64,000 nucleotides of DNA from Stereum hirsutum FP-91666 SS1 (taxonomy: Eukaryota > Basidiomycota > Agaricomycetes > Russulales > Stereaceae). The position numbers and the translations under genes were made by a program. Below the pieces are notes generated by a model. It made no database searches. It was not told where the DNA came from and worked only from the letters and a program-made list of their open reading frames with translations. Location of the stretch: NCBI RefSeq assembly GCF_000264905.1, contig NW_006763135.1, forward strand, positions 909,179 to 973,178. The letters run 5' to 3'. This document shows, one piece after another, positions 55,406-64,000 of the stretch (positions are counted from its first letter, which is position 1; every line of letters begins with the position of its first letter).

Positions 55406-57145
55406 TCAATTCAACCCTCCCAGAGCTTGAAATGCCCTCAGCATCTCTGGAGTGATCCCGTCTATGGGAACTCCAGTCGCTCTTGCCCCGTCACGACCAC
55501 CGCCTAGCAAGCTCGCGGTCCTTCGCCCAAGTCCTCCACTCCCAATATTAGTTGCAGAAACGCTCGCTCGAACCCCAAGAGCACGAGCTACAGCATCCAG
55601 TGCCACGACTTTCTTCGCGAGCGCGAAGAACGTGTCGTCCCAAGTATCGTTTGTCGTTTGGTCAGATTGGAACTCGGGTTCGGGAGGGAGCTGCATGTCT
55701 CGAGAGTGGAAGCGAACTTTGCTGTCGATTGGAATATAAAAGGTTAGCTGGGGGCCCTAACTATGGAAAGTGTTAAGACGGTGAGGTGCCGATGAGAGCT
55801 GGAAGTCGACGATGCCTTGGACTGGTGAAGTGGTTCGAAAAGGGGACTGACACGCAAGTGATCTTTCCCTTGTCGTTTTTGATGATTTGGACGGGGTAGA
55901 TGCCATCGCCATTGCATGTCAAGATTTCAAAGCTGCGGCTAGGCCTGCTTCGGGAAGTCTGAGACTACGAATAAAGCAATGCGTATAAGATCAGCACCGG
56001 AGGATCAGAACATGAATCAGGTTGAGAGCAATCACGATGCGAAGAACTCACATCTTGAAACGCATCCCGAAACTCCAGCTTTCCGTTGTCTGGGATCTCA
56101 TAGTCCTTGATCTTAACTGCCAACAGACACGCAGCGATGCGATAAGTAGTTTGTTCAAATATTACATGGGGAAGATAACCGTACCCAGGAGGGACGATTC
56201 GCAGCCATCTGCCCAAGCACGATTTTGGGGATGGTAGCCCTCTGGAATCGAGAACCGGTAGTCTTTCCTAGCGAGTATGAGGATCCCGGGACGGATATCG
56301 TGTGTGGGCTGTTTATCAGGCTCCGAGTCAGTTAATATTCCGAGACCATTACAGAAAAGGAGACAAGATAAATATTCCCGGGCGAAGACCAGGAAGGAAT
56401 ACTCGATTTACCGTCGCAGACTTGCGGATGGCGGTCAACAGATTCCACGTCTTGCCGCGGTTTGAACGTCCAAAGTCGACGACGGTTTTGTAAAAGCCTG
56501 TATGCAGGTTTGAATATTCTAATCAGTGTACTATGCAAGGTCACCATGAAAGAAGAAAGAAGGAACTGGGGGTACCATAGTTCGTTCTTGGTTTAGGTAC
56601 CTGTACCGGGTCCGCATAATGCTCCCATTTTCCGTGAAAGTCGCGGCGGTGATATTGGCCTAGACGATGGTGAGCCAGTGACAGGACGGTAAGACCCAAT
56701 CTACCAAAGCATCTGAAGAATGAAATCGAAGATTGACACATACCTGGAGCTGCTTGTGTGGGAGTCATAAGCATCGTGTGGAAATCGATACTGACATACC
56801 CACCCTCACAGGGTCCTGATAAGAATTGCGTGAATAGTAGAACATTTTAGTCAAAATCGAACATATTAGCTTTACCATCAATGAGGACGCCGTGCTGTAG
56901 TGACATTTCAATGATAAATTCACTCAAGACGAAAAGTAACCCACCGCATCAGCCATACCAGGCCTCCTATCGATTACACCATCCTCAGGAGTAGACAGCT
57001 CGTGATGAGCGTCGTACGTCTGAGGCGGCCAGTCCGCGAGTCCAACGAACGGCCTATAGTTTTTTCGAGTGAGGAGTTCGTCAAATGACAATGAAGAAGG
57101 GTGAATCTGTGCTTCAGGACCCGGAACAGGAAGAAGAAGCGACAT
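55406..57145 (-). CDS. Unknown basidiomycete family, copy 1 (intact)
   Basis: Nine exons (56945-57145, 56876-56894, 56744-56815, 56576-56659, 56412-56497, 56185-56308, 56052-56116, 55854-55958, 55406-55747) give 365 residues. Every junction keeps phase and gives smooth sequence: NYRPFVGLADWPP, GPCEGGYVSIDFHTML, QYHRRDFHGKWEHYADP, VVDFGRSNRGKTWNLLTAI, KDYRFSIPEGYHP, VKIKDYEIPDNG, VQIIKNDKGKITC. There is no signal peptide and no known domain. The C-terminal 114 codons are a separate Ala/Gly-rich helix region. A divergent copy starts at 62846 with the same exon lengths (19, 72, 86, 124). Function unknown. Confidence 0.8.
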
Positions 57146-57812
57146 GTCTCTGTGAATGGATGAGGTCTATTGATTGGGATGAAGAGGAGCGGGAAAGTAT
57201 GGGGGGTCGAATCACCTCAGCCATGGCATGACTTTAAGGGCAAGCCGGCTCAGAGACTTTGACGGATTGTACTTCTCGAGAGTCTGCCCAGATGTCATGG
57301 AGAGTAATGTAAGCCGAATTAGGAACTCTAGTTGCTATTTCAAGAGTTCGAAAGCACTTCGAGTCTTCGACGACAGAACGGATCACGACCAAGCTCAATG
57401 TGGACATTACTTTTGTTCAGTGACCACGGCAAGGAGCAAAATCCTTATCCACAGTACTAGTCTCATAGATGTTGGAGAGTAGTTTCAAATCATAGTCTAG
57501 GCCATTGTGAACCAGAGCCGCCAGCTAAGCCAAAAGATATTCTGACAGGTACTGACCCGTGGCGGAAGTTGAACGACGTTGTCGGAGGCTGAATCGGAGA
57601 CAGGCCTAGATTTACGCCACATACCCTCGCCACCCTGTCGGCTTGCCCCTATGTGATGACTGTGGTTCAGAACTTCAGAGGGTTGTTCAATTGTACATAT
57701 CACCGCTACATTCGTTGGCCCTACGAGATATCGTCGCCGGGTCTTACTGTGTCTAAAGTGTGCTTCCTAATCGAAGTTTCAAAAATCCTAGAGGAATTCT
57801 GTTTAGCTTAAT
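57146..57812. other. Intergenic, promoter of unknown-family copy 1
   Basis: No supported gene. Short minus-strand ORF at 57497-57703 has no recognisable features. Confidence 0.35.
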
Positions 57813-59859
57813 TCACCAGGCATTGGGCAGCAGTGAATACCTCGTAACCTCACCACTATTAGCGTCTAAAATACCCAGGGGTACCATGCTACGAAGACCA
57901 GCATGATAAGTCAGAGTCTTCACATTAAATCGGGACAGGAGCAAGTACGACGTACCTAGTCACTTCAATAGGTATCCACTGTATACCATGCACGATCATA
58001 CCATTCGGAGTCTGATAGGAGGCTGGCACGGCTTTGAATCGATGATAGACGGTTTTACCATCGTGAGAGGTCGACGTCGTATAAGCGAATTGTCCTGGCT
58101 GTATTTCGTTTTCGTGCGATAAATCTATCAGCAGAGTCTGTTGAGGTATAGGTCAGAGGTCGGACGATGATTGATGCATCTGCAAGTTGATCCTTACACC
58201 GCCTGCAACGTCGACTGTCACTTCTTTCGTCGAATTCTTCGAAGCATTGTCGTCGTCGCTTTCCTCGCCTGTGGTACGAGCAGACCACAACACGTCCATT
58301 CGGGTTCCGGTTGCGCAAACCCAACAACGCCAACTGGCAGTATTGAGGGTCGTTTGGACGTTGATCTGTACATCGATACAAGCGGCGTGATACCATCGTG
58401 GGCAGGTCGCGCATTCTATCGTAAGCCCAACTCGATTGGTATCACCGCAAAGGCAAGCGATAGCCCCTTCAGACTGCGTGGCATCAATAGTACCATGGTT
58501 GGAAGCGGGCCGAGTGGGAGGCGGCTCTAGGATTCGAACTCGTCGGAGGAAAGATAGGTCTCTATCACACTCTCTTGCGGTGTTCGGGGAGCCCAATGAT
58601 CGTGTGGGTGAATGATGAGGGATTTCCCCAAAAGATCCCGGAAATTCTGTTCTCGTATGATGTGGAGCCTCTTTAGATTGGCTTTCAGTGACTGTAAACC
58701 AGGTGTGACATCGAGTACTATATATGAAGGCTATCATGTTAAGCAGGCTCGAGAAATAGGGGATCGTTGATAGTACTCACCACTGGACACTGATGTCTGG
58801 TTCGACTATGGCCGCGCTGTGTACACTCTGTTGACAGCTAGGACATTTTCGAGGGCCATTATTCTTCAGTGAACGGCGGAGGATAGCGTTCATATACAAC
58901 GAACGCCCCGGCTTCACACTTACGTTCCATTGTTTCGAGTCGATCGGGGTTACGAAGGATTCGGTGCCAGTACTTGTAAGGTCGTAGTCTCCTCGGTCGA
59001 CGAATGCCCTTCCAACCTGATGTCTGAAGTAAAGTTTCAGAAGGCCATCGAAATCCTGTAACATATCATGTTTGTCAGTAAAGTTCGATGCAATTATTCA
59101 AGGGAAAATAATGTCTCACCTCCTGCGTTATACAGAATTGGTATGGGATGGTAACATTCTGGCCGAGCATGTCAAATAATATGATGGCTCGGTTGTCACC
59201 ATTAGTCCCGCCTTCCCATGGATATCCAAGGACTTTGGGCAGCGACTCCATACGAAGAAGAAGTTTCGCCAACGTGACTCCATTTTCACGGGAAATCTGC
59301 TCGAGTCCAGCGAGAGTGTATCTAGATGGCCCACAATCCGCAACAAGCTATTATAATTTTGCATGGAAGGCGGTATAGAACAAAGAAGCTGGGGGACGTA
59401 CGACTGCGATACCGACAGATGCGCCGTTATGCTCTGTGTGCAACCACCCAGTTGCCTCCTCATCTCCTGAATCTCATCCTTCTTAAATATAGCCCATCCA
59501 ATCTTTCGCCATGAATCCTTCATCATATTTCCTGACCCGCCTCGCCTCAGACTCTTCTGATATCCCGCGATCTTTGCACAAATCGTGTCCAGTAGTACCT
59601 TTGAGCGTTCTAAAGCGAATCGGATGGCATTCTGCAAGGAGACAGTTGGTGGGTCTCTATTAAGGCCGTGGAGTGTCAGTGTATGAATAGTCTGCACATT
59701 CTGCAGGAGCTGGGAGAACGAGTGAAGCTCGGAGACGAGCGCTTGATAGTCCTCCGAGGCACCGGCGCTAGAACTGAGAGCGGCGTGAACTTGAATTGCG
59801 AGGTCGACGAGCGCAAGGATATCACCAAAAGAGCCGAACGTGAAGGCAGCTATAGGCAT
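57813..59859 (-). CDS. Helical domain - UBL - zinc ribbon - PHD finger fusion
   Basis: Six exons (59402-59859, 59120-59321, 58781-59055, 58198-58717, 57956-58137, 57813-57888) give 570 residues. Residues 1-180 form the helical domain common in mushroom NLR-like and UBL proteins (FGSFGDILALVDLAIQVH, MMKDSWRKIGWAIFKKDE, QISRENGVTLAKLLLRME). Residues about 195-290 are a ubiquitin-like fold (IILFDMLGQNVTIPYQFC, DFDGLLKLYF). A CPSC...CTRC zinc ribbon follows at about 291-315. Residues about 400-446 are a C4HC3 PHD finger (CLCG, IECATCPRWYHAACI, WRCWVC). The remaining 120 residues are of unknown fold. Such helical-UBL proteins normally end after the ribbon, so the PHD finger is an added chromatin-reading part. 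Confidence 0.85.
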
Positions 59860-60743
59860 TCCAATGAAGCAGGGAAGGCGGTTGGTCAGAAATCAAGGGA
59901 TAGTCGCGGTACTGGTACAAGTTGGGGGTGAAACCCGAAACATCAGCGTGCCTAATTTCAGCGATCCCGTGTGAAGCTCGGGCAGTGCGTAGGAGCTGTG
60001 CAGTACAGATGACCAGACTATGTTGCGGATTATCGAGAAAGCCACTGATGAGCACGACCAGGTAACCGAGAGGCATCTACGCCGCGTTTAGGAGCAGTAT
60101 GTACTACAGGCCCGTCTTGACGTTTTGCTCAGTTCAAATTTCCGAATTGAATGGCAAGCACTGAATGGTAGTCTCTGAAAGGTCTGTTTGAACAAAAGTG
60201 CCATATTGTTGAAAGAATTGGCTAGACATAGAGAGGAGAAAAGATGTATAACCAGACTGGAAACGACAGAAAATCGCTCGAAAACCGTATTATTGTGCCT
60301 TGGGTTCGGCAGGTTCCGGAATAATTCAGGGGCCGCGATAGATCGCACGCCACAAAAGCGCAGCGATTGTGGCCCCTTGCGCAACGCCTTCAGCCGCCTG
60401 TCTTCCTCTGGAAGTTCTTCTTACTACAATTCTAGCAAGAACATGGAATGGTTACTGTTACAGTATCTTCTGTCAACATAAACATCAATGCCTTCACCCC
60501 ATCGCACAAACCGATTTTTCTCCTGATTCACGTCAGAGCGCTTGTCGCATCCCACCATGTCGATCTGCAGCGAACAAGCAATGTCGCATCGACACTCTCA
60601 CCCCTTCTTCGCCTCCGCCTCCATACTTGTCTTTCGCGGTCCTACTTCAAGCCTTGGAGCTCTCTCTCGTTGACCTCTCCACGCTCTCTCTAAGCTTCTG
60701 CTCGTTCACAGTCTTTGCAATTATCATCATCAGACCAGCCTGA
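59860..60743. promoter_or_regulatory. Divergent intergenic, UBL-PHD gene (-) / tocopherol-cyclase-like (+)
   Basis: Promoters of both. No reliable TATA box; pyrimidine-rich runs precede the plus-strand start. Short ORFs on both strands are unsupported. Confidence 0.35.
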
Positions 60744-62338
60744 ATGACAATGGTAGATATGCTTTCGCGGCTCACCGACCGGCTGTATAATGCCCTCCTC
60801 CCAACGACAGACCCGTATGCGCCTCACACCGATGTGACCATGGAAGGTGCGTCGGTCTCATCTTCAGCCTCATATCATAAACTTCTAACTATCCCGATTT
60901 TATTGACTGTCGCTAGGCTACTACACCCACCTCCATGTTCCTTCGAACAACCCTATAAACGCGTCTCCTCTCACACTCGTCCTCATCATCTGCGAGGTCA
61001 AGGCTGCCACAGACACCGACAAACGGATCATGGTCTACGTACTGTACGCGCCGCATCATAATCTCTTGCACGACTCCTCAACATCCGGGCACAAGGGCGA
61101 CCGGGACGTCGAGGAAGGCTTCGTCCGCGAGATGTGCGCACCGAGGTGGAAACTCACCCATTCGCGCACGGACGGGTCGAATTCTTTGCCTCCGAGTGGG
61201 ACAGTCGAGCCCTGGAGCCTCGAGGTTCCCGGTATAGGGTATATGAAGACCGACTCCACCGGGAATCAACATTTCCTTGTTCGCATGCCCGTCAATTCCT
61301 CTCCATCCACTCACGCGGACGCATCCGAGGAGGAGGACGAGCTGATCCTGGAAATACATACCACCGAACGCACACCTTGGTCCTCGACCTCCGTCATCTC
61401 GGGTCCCGAAGGCCCGTTCGAAAGACTAGGAACGCTTCTTCCGCTCCATTGGCACGTTTTCTCTGGATGCTCGAAGGCGGAGTGGCAGCTCGGGAGACGC
61501 AGGAAGGTGGATTTGGATTTGGATCCGTTGATGGATGTCAAAGCGGGGTTGAGCTCCGGAGAAATATTGGCGAGTGGAACGGCGATGGCGCATATCGAGA
61601 AGAATCATGGTGTAGGGTTTCCGAAAGGATGGTTATGGGCTCATTGTTTAGGCCCATCCACCCCCTCGTCGTCCAGTCCTTCTGCATCCTCAAGCCCTCA
61701 AGCGTATCAACGTCCACCCGTTCGATTCGCCCTCGCTGGTGGGTCTATCCTCGGTCTTGAAGCCTACCTAGTCGGTTTCAGAGACGACACCGTCGGTATT
61801 GAATGGGACTTTGCGCCGCCTTTAACGGTGGGTTTAAATGGATGGGGCGCAGGTGTCGGGATGAAGGTCGAGAGGCAGTGGAAGGTCGAGGGTGCGGAAG
61901 GGATGAGGAGGGTCAGGGTGCAATGTTGGACGGTGTCGAGGTGGCTGGACGTCGAAATTCTGGCGAGCAAGGTATACTTTCTCACTTTCTCGGAAATCTG
62001 GACATGTACTGACCTTCTCTGTTTCTTTTCGATAGGACTCGTTCATATCTCTCCCCGGCCCCGTACCCTCCGGTTTCAAACCTGCCATGTGCCACGAATC
62101 GTTCACCGCAAAGTTCAATATCACTCTCTACGAGCGTCCTCCTTCGATTTCTGCAATGCTCAGGACGGGACCGGAAGATGACTGGAAGAAGGTTGGGAGC
62201 TATGTGATCGAGGAAGGCGCCCTGGAGTTTGGCGGAGAATATGCAGGAGGTTCCGACCACGGCGAGTCGGAGCAGCGATCTAGGGATGGCGAACAGGAGA
62301 GTCTGGCTACTGGATCCGCGGGGGAGCACGTAGATTGA
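60744..62338 (+). CDS. Tocopherol-cyclase-like (calycin) protein
   Basis: Three exons (60744-60846, 60917-61971, 62036-62338) give 486 residues. The order of motifs resembles tocopherol cyclase and related calycin barrels: MEGYYTHLHVP near the start, LHWHVFS in the middle, the AHIEKNHGVGFPKGWLWAHC segment and FALAGGSILGLEAYL, then RWLDVEILASKDSF. Fungi do not make tocopherol, so the substrate must be different, perhaps another lipid or prenyl quinone. It has no signal peptide or membrane segment, so it is probably cytosolic. The first exon is a short amphipathic leader. Confidence 0.7.
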
Positions 62339-62845
62339 TGGCAGGTCTCGGACAGACAATGGACTGGTATCGAAATTCTTGGATTTCTTGGAACCGTTGT
62401 GGTCAATATTGCTTATCCAGGCGAGATACATGATTTGGGAGCTTTCTTAACCCAATTTACCCTATATCAAGGCCTTTTTATCCGCCTTTGGCATCCACGT
62501 ATGAAGGACATCGTCAAATCTCTCGAAAGGTGCTCATCAGCCCAGCATCCGTGGCGTCCTTGCGGATCCGGTTTTGAAAGTAGACATCCCGAGTTCGTCC
62601 GGTGTCGACTCCTTTCTTCTTCATCCAGAAATGGCATCTACCTTCACAAACTGGGCACCGCGAGCAGCATCAATGTCCAGAAATGGATATACCACTTGTC
62701 GAACTCCGCGAGAAGCCCTGCTCCGTACCAATCTGGAGTGGTATAAAACTCCGTGGTCCATCGACATCTTCTCCCAGGACCTCTTGTCTCTTACCACCAC
62801 CCACTACAGCTCCGCCATCACTGACGGCGACACCACCTTTTCACC
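62339..62845 (+). promoter_or_regulatory. Promoter of unknown-family copy 2, with TATA box
   Basis: TATAAAA at 62742-62748 lies 104 bases before the ATG at 62846. No other gene is supported in the gap. Confidence 0.55.
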
Positions 62846-64000
62846 ATGTACACAGCGCTCCCAAAACCGGGACCCGAAGCACAAAACCACCCGCCCTCGC
62901 TGACTTTGGCAGAGCTCTACACGCCACGATACTATCGCCCTTTCATCGGTCTCATTGCTTGGCCTCCCTTACCGTATGAGGAATATGCAAAAGCTCTTAC
63001 GGCTCCAAATATTGGGGTTTGTGATAGGAGGCCCGGCAAGGCTGAACGGGTCGGTCTTTCAATCCGATGAAGTGCATCGAGCGTTGGGAGCCGGTTACTG
63101 ACAGGGGTCTTACCTTACTATATGCTATCACAGCCAGGTGTATTAATCGACGGTATATTTTCGTTGGCTTTAGTTCCTCGAAGTCCATAGTTCTCAACTT
63201 TTTTGAATTGTTCAGGACCCTACGAGGGTGGTTATGTGAGTATCGATGTCAACATGATGACCATGATGCCCACCGAAGCAGCTCCAGGTCAGTCACGGTC
63301 GGAAATAACACTTTCGATTTATATGCAGTGTTTCCTGATTTCTTTCTCACTATGATACAGGTCAATATCACCGTCCTAGCTTCCTCAGCAAGGAATGGAT
63401 ATATTACGCTGATCCGAGCGAAGCGCCGAAACCGAGGACGAACTATGGTACGCTATCCTATTTTTTGTGATCTTCCGTAGGCAAGCGCTCCGAAATAATT
63501 TGTGCCAGCCAGAGAAGTTGACATCTTTGAAGACTAACTAGCCATCTGATCGTAATGTAGGTCACTATAAATCCGTAGTCGACTTAGGATCTTCGAACTG
63601 TGGTCAGGTATGGAACCTGATGACGGCCATCCGCGGTTCCTGCACGGTGAGGTTTCTGCCCTAGCCCATCTCCTTTTACCAATGATCGTGTACCTCGTCT
63701 CTTCACCCTCACTCGCTGTGCCTCTACCCTTTGTTCTTCGTCCCGGCCTATCTCTCCTCCTTCGACTTTTGGCAGCGTGCTGAAGACATCGAAATAGCCC
63801 GAACATGACAACCGTCCAGGAATTCTCATCCTAGCGAAGAAAGACTATCGCTTCTCGATACCTCCAGGGTGGCATCCGCATGACCTGAAGTGGACGGATG
63901 CGTGCGAGTCGTCACTTATAGGTACGTCTTGCCCTTGGTCTTCTTCTTCCTCTTCTTGTGTGATTCACGACACCGTCGTCGAGAAATTGAGTTGATGAGT
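62846..64000 (+). CDS. Unknown basidiomycete family, copy 2 (cut by window end)
   Basis: Paralogue of 55406-57145 on the opposite strand. Six exons are visible: 62846-63049, 63134-63152, 63216-63287, 63361-63447, 63561-63646, 63798-63921. Lengths of exons two, three, five and six (19, 72, 86, 124) are identical to copy 1. Conserved segments are YRPFIGLIAWPP, PGVLIDG, GPYEGGYVSID, QYHRPSF, WNLMTAIRG and KKDYRFSIPPGWHPHDLKW. The protein then runs off the window after CESSLI; about 170 C-terminal residues are missing, so I cannot tell whether the copy is intact. A TATA box supports its start. Confidence 0.75.

Noticed and set aside
56117..56184. Reading frame continuing through PPGYGYLPH in the unknown-family gene
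   Set aside because: The segment has intron borders (GTACGG...GGCAG); removing it joins VKIKDYE in phase as expected from copy 2's exon length.
58520..58545. T-loop-like GAGTTCGAATCC string suggesting a tRNA
   Set aside because: It lies inside the coding exon of the PHD gene and no acceptor stem or anticodon arm can be formed around it.

Overview
The window is nuclear DNA of a filamentous basidiomycete, most likely an agaricomycete mushroom. Genes are dense on both strands, most are broken by short GT-AG introns (usually 50-80 bases), and the content is typical of that group: F-box families, a TPR-CHAT protein, Zn2Cys6 factors, a fungal ubiquitin-like-domain protein, ATG22, ITPA, an Arb1-like protein and spliceosomal genes. 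There are no prokaryotic operons, CRISPR arrays, rRNA genes, intact transposons or convincing tRNA genes. Gene models were spliced by hand and checked by reading-frame phase; single-exon models and those matched to a known family are the safest.

Layout. 0-6.3 kb: a divergent RPS12/SKI8-like pair, then a large proline/glutamine-rich protein with a Cys/His-rich C-terminus. 6.4-12 kb: two tandem F-box paralogues and an AlkB-type dioxygenase. 12.2-18.4 kb: a NEDD8/RUB1 gene in five small exons, two paralogous hotdog thioesterases ending in peroxisomal signals (SKL and AKL), and a charged coiled-coil gene between them. 19-28.5 kb: an unknown disordered protein with a hydrophobic tail, ITPA (HAM1), and a minus-strand cluster of three or four related Cys/His-rich proteins. 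29.6-37.8 kb: ATG22 in 15 exons, a transcription factor with two tandem Zn2Cys6 clusters, and another F-box protein. 38-48.4 kb: an AT-hook protein with a Cys-rich module, a 1445-residue TPR-CHAT putative protease, and an Arb1-family RNAi protein carrying a GW/WG-rich stretch. 49-55 kb: a decayed helical-domain paralogue, a BTB protein, and a divergent spliceosomal pair (PPIL4-type cyclophilin and SNRNP40). 55-64 kb: two copies of an unknown 365-residue family (the second cut by the window end), a helical/UBL/zinc-ribbon/PHD fusion, and a tocopherol-cyclase-like protein.

Working together. Housekeeping pairs share short divergent promoters: RPS12 with a Ski-complex WD protein, NEDD8 with a thioesterase, and two spliceosome proteins. 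Accessory genes are often duplicated locally: F-box, thioesterase, zinc-finger, helical/UBL and unknown families. The most unusual items are the helical-UBL-PHD fusion, the GW-rich Arb1 homologue, the TPR-CHAT protein, and the double zinc-cluster factor.
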